From the NCBI GenBank assembly GCA_023381035.1, contig JAMCTK010000064.1, positions 1 through 52,784 of the forward strand: a DNA stretch of 52,784 nt, written 5' to 3'. The position numbers were made by a program, and so were the translations under genes. Below the pieces are notes generated by a model, which worked only from the letters and a program-made list of their open reading frames with translations, did not search any database and was not told the origin of the DNA. Positions 39,895-48,231 of this stretch are shown here, piece after piece (position 1 is the stretch's first letter; each line of letters begins with the position of its first letter). Source of the stretch: Patescibacteria group bacterium (GTDB lineage: Bacteria; Patescibacteria; Microgenomatia; Levybacterales; UBA12049).

Positions 39895-40830
39895 TCAAAC
39901 CTTCTTTTTTGCGAGAACCTGAGGTTGTTTAATAAACAGAGAAGCAATTAGTGTTAGCACAAACATAGCTATTGATCCTCCGATAGCAATTTTTGCAAAA
40001 TAAAGATAGGAAACTAGGAATGGATTAATAAAAGTTTCAAGTAGAGGAGAGGTAAAAGATGGAAGGGTGTTTAATATTTTATCTAAATTTGTTAAAAGCA
40101 GCTTAGATATTCCGTTAGTGATCAAGAAAGCAAACCCATTTACAATTGAAGAGACCAAGAATGCCGCGCTTAGCCATTTTAATTTTGAATTCAAATTAGT
40201 GCTTAGTAAAAACATTACAATCAGTAAGACAGCGGGTAAAAATTCTAAAATTAGTATATTCTGAACTAACCAAGATAAATTCTTGACCCATATAATGTTT
40301 TGCCCTATTGGGATTGAAAAGTCGCTTTTCATAATTTTGTTAAAATCAATATTCTCTTGTTGCATATCGGAAGGATTTCCTCCATTTTGAAAATTTTGCT
40401 CAGCAAGTTCTTTTTGCTGTTTGGCAAGTGCAGCACTTGTTTCTTCAAGAGTTTTTATTAAATCCGGATTTTGTTGAGTAATTTTTTCCTTGATGTCTAT
40501 AAATGATAAAACTGGAGGATTTTTTGCTTTTCCTAAAGCCCAGATCTCTGAATCATCAATGAATATCTCTATTTTTTGCTGCAAATATTCTTTCGTAAGA
40601 AATTGACCTAGAATGGATGCGAAAGGATCCTGGCCACCTGTTTCATCGATTGAGTCTTTGAGACTTTTGTCAACCTCGTCAAAGACCTTTTGATAAAAAT
40701 TTGCCTCATGCAATCTTGTTTTAATTGATTTTGCTGAATAATCTGCTTTTTGTAATGCGAAAGTAAAAGCAAAAAGGGAAGTAGTAAGAGCAAATAAAAT
40801 TATGAGTATGATCTTAAAAACAGATTTCAC
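39895..40830 (-). CDS. Hypothetical membrane protein with large external domain
   Basis: 311 aa. Membrane helix at about residues 5-27, an extracytoplasmic helical domain (about 28-185) rich in Gln/Asp/Lys with QQKELAEQNFQNGG, then three helices (about 190-300). The pattern of one helix, a loop domain and three more occurs in uncharacterised envelope proteins. No function can be given. Start is GTG 40830, 8 nt after a -10 box. Confidence 0.7.
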   Translation of the reverse strand: MKSVFKIILIILFALTTSLFAFTFALQKADYSAKSIKTRLHEANFYQKVFDEVDKSLKDSIDETGGQDPFASILGQFLTKEYLQQKIEIFIDDSEIWALGKAKNPPVLSFIDIKEKITQQNPDLIKTLEETSAALAKQQKELAEQNFQNGGNPSDMQQENIDFNKIMKSDFSIPIGQNIIWVKNLSWLVQNILILEFLPAVLLIVMFLLSTNLNSKLKWLSAAFLVSSIVNGFAFLITNGISKLLLTNLDKILNTLPSFTSPLLETFINPFLVSYLYFAKIAIGGSIAMFVLTLIASLFIKQPQVLAKKKV

Positions 40831-40838
40831 CTGTTTTA

Positions 40839-40867
40839 ATTAAGGACGAAACAAAAGACATTGTCAA
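40839..40867 (-). promoter_or_regulatory. Promoter of the 311-aa membrane-protein gene, leaderless GTG
   Basis: Minus strand TTGACA (40867-40862), 17 bases, CTTAAT (40844-40839), 8 bases, GTG 40830. Confidence 0.55.
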
Positions 40868-40905
40868 TAGATCTGGCTATTGCAATTTAATAATTAAATT
40901 CTTAG

Positions 40906-40911
40906 TATAAT
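40906..40911 (+). promoter_or_regulatory. pyrD -10 box, leaderless
   Basis: Perfect TATAAT, 6 bases before ATG 40918. Confidence 0.65.
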
Positions 40912-40917
40912 GATTGT

Positions 40918-41841
40918 ATGTTAACGCTTTTGACAAAATTTTGTGGATCTTCTTTTGCAAATCCTTTTATTCTTCCGTCAGGAATTGTTACCGAAATTTC
41001 AGAGTTGCAAAAAGCAATTAGTAATGGAGTTGGAGGGGTAACTTTAAAATCTTTAACTTTGAACAAAAGAGATGGAAATCCTGTTCCAAGAGTTTGGAAA
41101 TATGACTGCGGTTTTATAAACTCTGTTGGGCTTGCAAATTCCGGAATAGAAAAAGGAGCAGAAGATATTGCTAGCTTACTAAAGGAAAAACCAAAAGCAC
41201 CCATTATTGTGAGCTTGTTTGCTACAAAAATAAGTGAATTTTCTTATCTTGTGGAAAAAATTGCGCCCTTAAAGCCTGATTTTATAGAACTTAATTTATC
41301 TTGTCCTAATGTTGATGATGATTTTGGAAAACCTTTGGGAATGGAAAAGGGGGCTGCCGGTAAAATAGTTAAAGCAGCAAAAAAAGAATCAGGAAAAGTT
41401 CCGATACTCGCTAAGCTTTCCCCAAACGTTTCAGATATTGGAGAAATTGCTAAATCCTGTGAAGCAGAGGGAGCAGATGGTATTGTTGCTATTAATACAG
41501 TTGGCCCAGGAATGATTATAGATATAAGAAGAAAAAAGCCTATCTTGGGAGCAAAAAAAGGTGGAGTTTCTGGTCCGGGAATATTACCCGTTACGGTTCG
41601 GTGTATTTATGAAATTTATGAGTCTGTAAAAATTCCAATAATCGGTATGGGTGGCGTTACCAAATGGCAAGACGCAGTTGAGGTAATGCTTGCAGGTGCA
41701 ACTTTAGTTGGAGTAGGAACAGGAACCTATCTGAAAGGCATGGGAGTTTTTGACGAATTAAAAAAAGGATTAAATGATTATCTAGTTGCTAATGGTTACA
41801 AAAGTCCCACGGATATAGTTGGTGTTGCCCACGAAAGATAA
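40918..41841 (+). CDS. pyrD: Dihydroorotate dehydrogenase, class 1 type
   Basis: 307 aa. FMN-barrel motifs: ANPFILPSGIVTE, GGVTLKSLTLNKRDGNP, ELNLSCPNVD with the class 1 catalytic Cys near residue 130, LAKLSPNVSDI, and IIGMGGVTKWQDAVEVMLAGA. The length and catalytic Cys indicate class 1 (1B-like), which normally pairs with PyrK. No other pyrimidine gene is in the window. The flavin reductase at 35753 is the only nearby reductase but lacks a cluster. Alternatives in the family include dihydropyrimidine dehydrogenase-like proteins. Confidence 0.9.
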   Translation: MLTLLTKFCGSSFANPFILPSGIVTEISELQKAISNGVGGVTLKSLTLNKRDGNPVPRVWKYDCGFINSVGLANSGIEKGAEDIASLLKEKPKAPIIVSLFATKISEFSYLVEKIAPLKPDFIELNLSCPNVDDDFGKPLGMEKGAAGKIVKAAKKESGKVPILAKLSPNVSDIGEIAKSCEAEGADGIVAINTVGPGMIIDIRRKKPILGAKKGGVSGPGILPVTVRCIYEIYESVKIPIIGMGGVTKWQDAVEVMLAGATLVGVGTGTYLKGMGVFDELKKGLNDYLVANGYKSPTDIVGVAHER

Positions 41842-41892
41842 ATTTACCTTAATTTAAAATTAAAAAAGATATTTTCTTTAGAATAAGTCAGA

Positions 41893-42663
41893 TTATGAAT
41901 TTCTTTCTCGCCTTTCATCAACAATGCCTGTGTGTGGATTGATTTCTTTCTTTCTCTGAACGTTTCTAATACGTTGGAGTAACTTTTTATCTTTTGGATC
42001 AAGAATAGCAGAAACCCTGTATTTCATTAATGTATCAATTAATTTTTCCAATGTCTTTTCTTCAAAGTCTCCATATTTTAAGTCTAAAAATACTCCAAGA
42101 GGTTTGTCGGGAGTGCTAAGAGAATGAATATGTTTAATAAGATCTTCAAAAGTTGTTGGCATACCCTTTCTCACTTCTACTTCATTAAGGTCAATAACCA
42201 TTGGTATCTTAAACTTCAGATTTAATATAGGGATTTTTATGTGAGGAATAATTCCATGCTCTCCGTAGAGAGTTCCGAATACGTCGTTCACATCAATGTC
42301 AAATACGTTGGCGATTGGATAAGCTCTATTTATATCTTCAATAGTATTTCCAGCTCTATGTATAACATTCAGGGGCCTATTCTCGGTAAAAAAATTATCG
42401 AAATCCACCAGGGGTCTTCCCATGAAAGGATTCATTATGTCTTCAGTGTAGTTAAGGCGCTCCACATTTAATTTAGGGGGGTACAAACGGATTCCTTCTC
42501 CAAGCTTCCCAGATTCTACAAGATCAGCCACTTTTTTGACTCCAACCAAAGTGGTAACAGTTCCAGCTACAAGAGCCGCTTTTGCTATAAAATCTCTTCT
42601 CGAAATTTTTACATCGAACAAGTGGGGTGGAGTAAGAACCCTCTCTGTTTCAGGAATACTCAT
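41893..42663 (-). CDS. Tat-exported protein related to glycerophosphodiester phosphodiesterases
   Basis: 256 aa from ATG 42663. A twin-arginine signal is clear (ISRRDFIAKAALVAG, residues about 19-33, then TVTTLVGV). The mature part has NVIHRAGNTIEDINRAY and VFDIDVNDVFGTLYGEHG, parallel to the GDPD core HRG..ENT..A....E.D......G...H, but the Glu of ENT and the first metal Glu are changed. It may be an inactive or altered phosphodiesterase. The start at 42696 would place extra residues before the Tat motif and is less likely. Confidence 0.7.
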   Translation of the reverse strand: MSIPETERVLTPPHLFDVKISRRDFIAKAALVAGTVTTLVGVKKVADLVESGKLGEGIRLYPPKLNVERLNYTEDIMNPFMGRPLVDFDNFFTENRPLNVIHRAGNTIEDINRAYPIANVFDIDVNDVFGTLYGEHGIIPHIKIPILNLKFKIPMVIDLNEVEVRKGMPTTFEDLIKHIHSLSTPDKPLGVFLDLKYGDFEEKTLEKLIDTLMKYRVSAILDPKDKKLLQRIRNVQRKKEINPHTGIVDERRERNS

Positions 42664-42777
42664 ATGAGCTGACTTGAATATTACCAGAAGTAACAAATCA
42701 GAACAAGTATGTAAAATAAGAGGGAGAATGGTTGGATAAGGTCAAAATTATTTCAACTTTCAGATTGAAGTATTGGA

Positions 42778-42806
42778 TTGATTTTTGACACAATAGAGTG
42801 TAAAAT
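42778..42806 (+). promoter_or_regulatory. Promoter of the glycosyltransferase gene
   Basis: TTGATT (42778-42783), 17 bases, TAAAAT (42801-42806). The start codon is 26 bases further, so this unit has a leader of about 20 bases. Confidence 0.5.
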
Positions 42807-42832
42807 CCACAAAGCCTGCTAATGGATTACAT

Positions 42833-43999
42833 ATGCCACAGAATAAAGAAGGAAGAGGCATAGTTAGTGCGACATTTGTTACACCTGCTTTAGATGAAGC
42901 GGAGCATATTCTTGCATTGCGGGATAATATAAGAGAACAGAGAGAAAATCTTGCTCCTCATGTATCTTTGCGTTTAATAATTGCTGACAACGGTAGCGGT
43001 CAAGAAACACAGGAAATTTATAATCGAATTACAAGTGACGAAAAACAAAGAGGCGAAGATAAATTACGTATCGATGTTCTGCATGGTTCTGAAAGGGGAT
43101 TCCATAGTAGAGCCAGGAACCAAGGAATCCGTTATGCAATCGATGCCTTCCATCAAGAACATCCGGAAATGGAACCGGAAAATCATGTTATTGTAAATTT
43201 TGATGCTGATACAATTATGAAAAGACCTGATGTAGTTCAGGTATTAACGCAGGAGGTATTTGCCGATCCTAAGGCAGAGACAGCATATGGACCTATCATG
43301 TTCCGTTCTTCGACAGGAAAAGAGTCAGCTGAATATCCGCTTATACAAAAACCATTTTCCCGATTACTCTTAGGACATTTCTTTCGTTTAAATGGTAGAC
43401 GAATGAAAGATTATATTAACCCACCTTATGTTTACTTGCATAGCATTTTCAATTCTGTGCGGGAATCAGCTATTGTTGAAAAAGGTAATCCAAACAAAAT
43501 AGAAGTGGAGTTTAATCCTAATGATCGAGTAGGTGTTGACACCAGAATGTCACTTCTTTTGCAGCGCCATTTACATACAGAACAAATTGTCTTTGATAAG
43601 CGGCTGGCAGCTCTAACCTCAGCAAGAGGTTACGAAAGAGAAGACGGAAATATCTCCCGACTAAAGTTCACTAAGAGAGCTTTCAAATTATTCGTTGGTA
43701 CTCAATACACACCATATGCTGTAGCTCGCGATCTGGAGAGATATCCTGAAGAGGAACGAAAAGAAATTGAACGTAATTTACGATTTTCAGCAGTTGTTGG
43801 CTCATTTATCCGAGATGTGGACGCTGAGACATATGGTCTAAGTGATGATGAAAAGTTGGTATTGCAGGCAGTAAATGCCAGAAAAGCAGAGAAGTATAAA
43901 CAAGGCGCACAAGTTGTTCCTGCAAAAAACTTAATAACAGGTGAGTTACTCCCAGGAAAATTTGCTGTCATTGCTCATGTGGGAACACAAGGAAAGTAA
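42833..43999 (+). CDS. Family 2-type glycosyltransferase
   Basis: 388 aa, no membrane span. N-terminal GT-A fold: SATFVTPALDEAEHI, LIIADNGSG, then GSERGFHSRARNQGIRYA, and the metal-binding NFDADTIM near residue 123. After about 260 the protein is helical and charged, with no recognised domain. It would transfer a sugar from a nucleotide sugar on the cytoplasmic side. It faces the heparanase-like gene with a 32-base overlap of 3' ends. Codon use looks a little less AT-biased than in neighbours; a transferred origin is possible. Confidence 0.8.
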   Translation: MPQNKEGRGIVSATFVTPALDEAEHILALRDNIREQRENLAPHVSLRLIIADNGSGQETQEIYNRITSDEKQRGEDKLRIDVLHGSERGFHSRARNQGIRYAIDAFHQEHPEMEPENHVIVNFDADTIMKRPDVVQVLTQEVFADPKAETAYGPIMFRSSTGKESAEYPLIQKPFSRLLLGHFFRLNGRRMKDYINPPYVYLHSIFNSVRESAIVEKGNPNKIEVEFNPNDRVGVDTRMSLLLQRHLHTEQIVFDKRLAALTSARGYEREDGNISRLKFTKRAFKLFVGTQYTPYAVARDLERYPEEERKEIERNLRFSAVVGSFIRDVDAETYGLSDDEKLVLQAVNARKAEKYKQGAQVVPAKNLITGELLPGKFAVIAHVGTQGK

Positions 44000-45527
44000 T
44001 TGACAATGGAGCTAGCTTAAAAAGATTGTTGGTTGTTCGCATCTCTTTACCTTCCAGAGAAGGAATGCCTGTATTCCCAACTATCAGACGTTCGCCATTA
44101 AGCATTACAGATTTGCTATCAAGCTTTTCAGCAGTAAGTTCATATACTAGTGCTTTTTTTACACATAAATCGTTTATATATAGCTCATTTTTTTTATTTT
44201 GTAAATTGATACAAACAATAGTAATGGAATCTTGGGAATACCCTAGTTTCTGATTCACTGAATGAGCATACACACGAATATAATCATTATCTGTTGATAT
44301 TCGAACACCAAAAACGTTTGTACCCATGAGCTTTTTCCAAAGAAGTGACACCCAGAAGTCAGGTCGGGGATTCAGAGTTTCTTCATCCAACAAGCTGTAG
44401 TCTGATCCTACAAGATCTTGTCTTACAACAACTTTTTGATCATTTGCTGCCATAGAACCTAGTACATCTGTCCACCACAATGAGCTCTCAAAGGTATCAG
44501 ATATTCCAGATTGCCCGCCACACATTGCATGACCAATTTCACCAATCCACATCTCAGAATTGGAATTGGAAGTATTTTTTACTCTGGTTAGCTTTTTTGC
44601 CCATTTGATAATATCATTAAGATAACGAGGCTGAAGCAATAATCCACTTTTTGCTTTTGGGAACGTAAGCGGAGAACGTCGAGACTGCTGAGGATAGTAA
44701 TGCCATGTAAACATATCTGCATCTTCGGCAATATTCTTAATGAATGTTGGAAGAAAAGAACCGACAAATGATAATGCTTCACCAATTCTTGGCCAATATA
44801 ATGATGCAGAACCTCCAACGAGAGTATTCGGATAGTATTTCTTTGCAACAGTTCGAAAGACAAGGAAATCTTTTATATACTGTTTCGGTGTAACTCTAGA
44901 AAAGAATCCATGAAAAAACCAATAAGCATTCAATTCATTCCCTAATTCGAATGCTGCTATCTCATAGCCTTTTTTCTTACTATATTGAAGAAGTCTCTCA
45001 AAATTCTTATTATTCCAAGACTTATCTGGATCCCTTACAAGCGGAGAAGCATTGACTGTGTAAAATAAGTCCAGTTTTGCTTTGCTCACGAAATTATTGA
45101 TAGTATTCCATTTCTGTTTTGTGAGATGGAGTACATGATCTTCTTTTGTTTCTAGATCAAATAAAACATTGTCAGCTTCCGTACCTCCAACTCGGAAATA
45201 TGCGGGAGAAAGAGCATTAGCAAATGTAATAAGTTTTTCATTCGTGAAGTCAAGCGGTATCGTCTTCTCTTTCCCTTTTCCTATTTCAATTACTCCGGAA
45301 GAACCCCACCAATATCCTCCAAGTGCTTTTGAAGTATCAACGGCGAAAGAAAGATATTTATCACTTATTTCATAAAGAGGAGATTTGACGTCAATGGCAA
45401 TACGCAATGGTTTTCCTGTGGGTGTAGATTCGGTAGTTTTTTGTGGAAAAAGTATAAAGAAAATTAATTGAAATATACTTGATAAAAAATTAAAAAAGAT
45501 TTTGACGAGATAATGATACACATGCAT
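43968..45527 (-). CDS. Anchored heparanase-like glycoside hydrolase (GH79 type)
   Basis: 519 aa. Residues about 8-27 are a hydrophobic signal anchor. The (beta/alpha)8 domain shows the heparanase order: LSPAYFRVGGTEAD (about 90-103), ELGNELNAYWFF with the acid/base Glu (about 195), and MWIGEIGHAMCGGQSGISDTFESSLWW with the nucleophile Glu (about 325). VVVRQDL, then DEETLNPRPDFWVSLLWKKLMGTNVFG follow, close to the mammalian heparanase segments, and a C-terminal beta domain closes the chain. GH79 enzymes cleave glucuronides, including heparan sulfate. Export implies action on outside glycans. Exact substrate unknown. Confidence 0.85.
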   Translation of the reverse strand: MHVYHYLVKIFFNFLSSIFQLIFFILFPQKTTESTPTGKPLRIAIDVKSPLYEISDKYLSFAVDTSKALGGYWWGSSGVIEIGKGKEKTIPLDFTNEKLITFANALSPAYFRVGGTEADNVLFDLETKEDHVLHLTKQKWNTINNFVSKAKLDLFYTVNASPLVRDPDKSWNNKNFERLLQYSKKKGYEIAAFELGNELNAYWFFHGFFSRVTPKQYIKDFLVFRTVAKKYYPNTLVGGSASLYWPRIGEALSFVGSFLPTFIKNIAEDADMFTWHYYPQQSRRSPLTFPKAKSGLLLQPRYLNDIIKWAKKLTRVKNTSNSNSEMWIGEIGHAMCGGQSGISDTFESSLWWTDVLGSMAANDQKVVVRQDLVGSDYSLLDEETLNPRPDFWVSLLWKKLMGTNVFGVRISTDNDYIRVYAHSVNQKLGYSQDSITIVCINLQNKKNELYINDLCVKKALVYELTAEKLDSKSVMLNGERLIVGNTGIPSLEGKEMRTTNNLFKLAPLSITFLVFPHEQ

Positions 45528-45535
45528 AAATATGA

Positions 45536-45541
45536 GTTATA
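45536..45541 (-). promoter_or_regulatory. -10 box of the heparanase-like gene, leaderless
   Basis: Minus strand TATAAC, 8 bases before ATG 45527. Confidence 0.5.
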
Positions 45542-45598
45542 CTTAATCCTATATAGGGTACCAAATGCCCTCATTCTATTTCAAGAACCAGTATTGAA

Positions 45599-45607
45599 TG
45601 GTATAAT
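45599..45607 (+). promoter_or_regulatory. Extended -10 promoter of ychF, leaderless
   Basis: TGG plus TATAAT (45602-45607), 8 bases before ATG 45616. Confidence 0.65.
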
Positions 45608-45615
45608 CTCCAGGT

Positions 45616-46683
45616 ATGAATTTATCAATTGGTATAGTAGGACTTCCTAATGTTGGAAAATCGACGTTATTTAACGCCTTATTAAAAAAACAACTAGCTT
45701 TTGTGGCAAATTATCCATTTGCAACAATAGAGCCAAATATTGGAATCGTTCCTGTACCTGACGAAAGACTCGCCAAGTTAGCCCAAATAACCAAAAACGA
45801 ACACAAAATGTCGGATATTCCGCCAATCGTTCCAGCAACAGTAAAGTTTGTCGATATTGCTGGTTTAGTAAAAGGAGCGGCTCAAGGTGAGGGTTTAGGA
45901 AATAAATTTTTGTCACATATCCGCGAAGTTGATGCGATCTTTCAGGTCGTGAGACATTTTAAAACTTCGGATGTCCATCATGTGACGGGTGCACCAAATC
46001 CGGAGAATGATCTTGCAGTAATCAATATGGAGTTAATTCTTGCAGACTTGGATACTTTAAATAAACAACCTAATCCAAAAAAAAATGCCACTAAAGAGGA
46101 TTTAACTAAATGGGAAGGAATAAAAAAGCTTAGGAAGGGTCTGGACGAGGGAAAGCTGGCAAAAGACGTAGAGTTAACAGATGAGGAAAAAGAAGAGATT
46201 AAAGAGCTTCAGCTATTGACTATGAAACCAATGGTAATTGTTGCTAATGTGGATGAGGAAGATTTAAATAATGATTTTGGAAAAGACGTTGTCGTGATTT
46301 GCGCCAAGACTGAAGCAGAGCTCTCTCAGCTAGATGAAGATGGGCAAAAAGAATATTTGGAAGCTCTAGGGCTTTCGGAATCAGGGCTTGAAAGAATCAT
46401 TAAAAAAGGATATGAAATATTAAGTTTGATTTCTTTTCTAACAGCAGGGGAGAAAGAGGTTCGGGCTTGGACCATTAAGAAAGGTTCCAATGCGGTTGAA
46501 GCAGCAGGGACAATTCATACTGATTTTATGAAAAAGTTTATTAAAGCGGAAATTGTCGCTTTTGATTATTTCGTTGAAAATGGGGGATGGAAGAATGCAA
46601 GAGATAAAGGAAAAGCTAGGCTTGAGGGGAAAGAATATATTATGAAAGACGGCGATGTAGTGGAATTTAAAATCGGCTCCTAA
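45616..46683 (+). CDS. ychF: Ribosome-associated ATPase/GTPase YchF (OLA1 family)
   Basis: 355 aa. G1 GLPNVGKST at residue 8, YPFATIEPNIGIV, G3 DIAGLVKGA, G4 in the NVDEED form (YchF proteins lack the NKxD Asp specificity and prefer ATP), and a C-terminal TGS domain ending EYIMKDGDVVEFKI. It binds the ribosome and modulates start-codon choice, including on leaderless mRNAs in E. coli. That is of interest here because most first genes look leaderless. Confidence 0.96.
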   Translation: MNLSIGIVGLPNVGKSTLFNALLKKQLAFVANYPFATIEPNIGIVPVPDERLAKLAQITKNEHKMSDIPPIVPATVKFVDIAGLVKGAAQGEGLGNKFLSHIREVDAIFQVVRHFKTSDVHHVTGAPNPENDLAVINMELILADLDTLNKQPNPKKNATKEDLTKWEGIKKLRKGLDEGKLAKDVELTDEEKEEIKELQLLTMKPMVIVANVDEEDLNNDFGKDVVVICAKTEAELSQLDEDGQKEYLEALGLSESGLERIIKKGYEILSLISFLTAGEKEVRAWTIKKGSNAVEAAGTIHTDFMKKFIKAEIVAFDYFVENGGWKNARDKGKARLEGKEYIMKDGDVVEFKIGS

Positions 46684-46692
46684 ATTTCCTCG

Positions 46693-46721
46693 TTGACAGA
46701 ATTAATGTTTGCTGATAATAT
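46693..46721 (+). promoter_or_regulatory. Promoter of the 93-aa gene
   Basis: TTGACA (46693-46698), 17 bases, TAATAT (46716-46721). The ATG is 21 bases on with AAGGA in between, so this transcript has a short leader. Confidence 0.65.
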
Positions 46722-46742
46722 TCCAAATTAAGGAATTTATTT

Positions 46743-47024
46743 ATGGGAGCAAGGGAAAGATTTGAAAGTCCAAGAAGCTTGAACGGAAAGCCAGTTTATG
46801 CTTGTGGATTTTACGACGGAGAGCTTAAAGGATTTCCATTAGTTATCGTAGATTTTTCCAGCTCAGATTTACCTTGTGACGACGTAGCACCTGGAGTTGA
46901 TAAAAAACATAATGTTACAAAGCTTCCTACGGAAATGTGCTTAACGCAAAGAAGTCATGGACTTTGCCCAATTGGTAATAAGGCCACTATTCGAGAACTC
47001 TCCGATGCAAGACGAAATGTATAG
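46743..47024 (+). CDS. Small hypothetical protein with three Cys
   Basis: 93 aa, soluble. It has short motifs VYACGFYDGEL, FSSSDLPCDDVAPG, KLPTEMCLTQRSHGLCPIGN, so four Cys in all and a possible metal or disulfide site. No family recognised. It has a consensus promoter and an AAGGA site, which support a real gene. It sits between ychF and the rpsF cluster, which has its own -10 box. Confidence 0.6.
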   Translation: MGARERFESPRSLNGKPVYACGFYDGELKGFPLVIVDFSSSDLPCDDVAPGVDKKHNVTKLPTEMCLTQRSHGLCPIGNKATIRELSDARRNV

Positions 47025-47062
47025 GACTGTAAACTCCCCTTGCTTTTTTAACCTCTTAAAGG

Positions 47063-47068
47063 TAAAAT
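47063..47068 (+). promoter_or_regulatory. rpsF -10 box, leaderless
   Basis: TAAAAT, 7 bases before ATG 47076. Confidence 0.5.
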
Positions 47069-47075
47069 TATTCAA

Positions 47076-47441
47076 ATGCGAAATTATCAATTTGTTCTTG
47101 TTCTAAAGGCGTCTTTAACAGAGCCCCAAAGAAAAAAAATTATTGAGTCAGTTAAGGGAATGTTGAAATCCTTAAAAATTACTAAGGAAGAAGATTGGGG
47201 ACAAAAACAATTAGCTTACAAAATTAAAAGAGAAGCAGCAGGGTATTACTTTAATTTTTTACTGGAAACAGATGAAAAAATTCCTGATGATTTTGAAAAA
47301 AAGCTGTTTGCAAACGAGGATATTTTGAGACACCTTTTAATAAGGGCAAAAGCTAAGACTCAGAATTCAAAAGCTGATGACGCAAAAAAGAAAACTGAAG
47401 TAAAAAAAGAGAAGAAAGAAGTAAAGAAAAAAGCAAAATAA
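47076..47441 (+). CDS. rpsF: 30S ribosomal protein S6
   Basis: 121 aa. S6 features: YQFVLVLKASLTEPQRKKII at the start, WGQKQLAYKIKREAAGYYFNFLLE, and DILRHLLIRA near residue 88. A Lys/Glu-rich tail follows. S6 forms a heterodimer with S18 on the platform, and rpsR is two genes on. First gene of the rpsF-ssb-rpsR unit. Confidence 0.95.
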   Translation: MRNYQFVLVLKASLTEPQRKKIIESVKGMLKSLKITKEEDWGQKQLAYKIKREAAGYYFNFLLETDEKIPDDFEKKLFANEDILRHLLIRAKAKTQNSKADDAKKKTEVKKEKKEVKKKAK

Positions 47442-47442
47442 T

Positions 47443-47907
47443 ATGGCACGTAGTTTAAATAGAGCGCAATTAATAGGAAACTTAACTAGAGATCCTGAGT
47501 TAAGATATACTCCAAGCGGAACAGCAGTTTGTTCTTTTGGTTTGGCAACAAACAGAGCCTGGACAACAGATACGGGTGAAAAACACGAAGAAGCAGAGTT
47601 TCATAAAATTGTTGCTTGGAATAAGTTGGCAGAGTTATGCAGCCAATTTCTGGTTAAAGGAAGAAAAGTTTATGTAGAAGGTAGGCTTTCTACACGTAAT
47701 TATACCGGTCAGGACGGTAGTCAAAAAAGCACTACTGAAATTGTAATTTCCGACATGATTTTACTGGATAGTAAAAGACAAGAAGGAGAACACGCTGAAA
47801 TAGAAGTTCCTGATAAAAAAACAGCGCCTGCTAAAAAAGCTAAAAAAGAGGCAGAACCAGTAGAAGCGGAAGAGGAAATAATTCCTCCGGATGATATTCC
47901 TTTTTAG
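47443..47907 (+). CDS. ssb: Single-stranded DNA-binding protein
   Basis: 154 aa. OB fold with LNRAQLIGNLTRDPELRYTPSG, then FGLATNR, EFHKIVAWNKLAELC, and KVYVEGRLSTRNY. A low-complexity Lys/Glu linker leads to the acidic tip PPDDIPF, which binds repair and replication partners. Placed between rpsF and rpsR as in most bacteria; its ATG is one base after the rpsF stop. Confidence 0.97.
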   Translation: MARSLNRAQLIGNLTRDPELRYTPSGTAVCSFGLATNRAWTTDTGEKHEEAEFHKIVAWNKLAELCSQFLVKGRKVYVEGRLSTRNYTGQDGSQKSTTEIVISDMILLDSKRQEGEHAEIEVPDKKTAPAKKAKKEAEPVEAEEEIIPPDDIPF

Positions 47908-47925
47908 TAAATTTAAATTAATAAT

Positions 47926-48171
47926 ATGGCAAAAAAGAAAATAAAAAAAAGAATACTAAAATCAACAGCACCAAAGAAGTGCTATTTTTGCAATGAGAAA
48001 AAGGAGCCTGATTTTTCTGACATAGGTACTCTTAAAAAATTCCTAACAGAAAGAAGTAAAATTGTGCCAAGATCCAGAAACGGACTTTGCGCAAGACATC
48101 AAAAACATTTATCAGCTCAAGTTAAATACGGAAGGCATTTAGCCATGCTCCCATTTTTAGTTAGGGTTTAA
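47926..48171 (+). CDS. rpsR: 30S ribosomal protein S18, zinc-binding form
   Basis: 81 aa. It keeps a zinc site, KKCYFCNEKKEPDF near residue 18 and GLCARHQKHLS near 53 (the 'C+' form). The core KIVPRSRNGLCARHQ and the end HLAMLPFLVRV are standard. S18 pairs with S6. In many bacteria rplI follows; here a protease gene with its own promoter follows instead. Confidence 0.95.
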   Translation: MAKKKIKKRILKSTAPKKCYFCNEKKEPDFSDIGTLKKFLTERSKIVPRSRNGLCARHQKHLSAQVKYGRHLAMLPFLVRV

Positions 48172-48214
48172 CTTCTAGTAATCGCAAACTCCTATTGATT
48201 GACAGGCCATTTTT

Positions 48215-48223
48215 TGTCATAAT
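48215..48223 (+). promoter_or_regulatory. Extended -10 promoter of ctpA, leaderless
   Basis: TGT plus CATAAT (48218-48223), 8 bases before ATG 48232. The open frame could be extended to TTG 48223, but that TTG lies at the end of the -10 box. Confidence 0.55.
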
Positions 48224-48231
48224 TGAACTCT

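Noticed and set aside
48199..48223. TTGACA at 48199 as the -35 for ctpA
   Set aside because: It lies only 13 bases from the -10 box, too close for sigma-70. The extended TGT in front of CATAAT is the better explanation.
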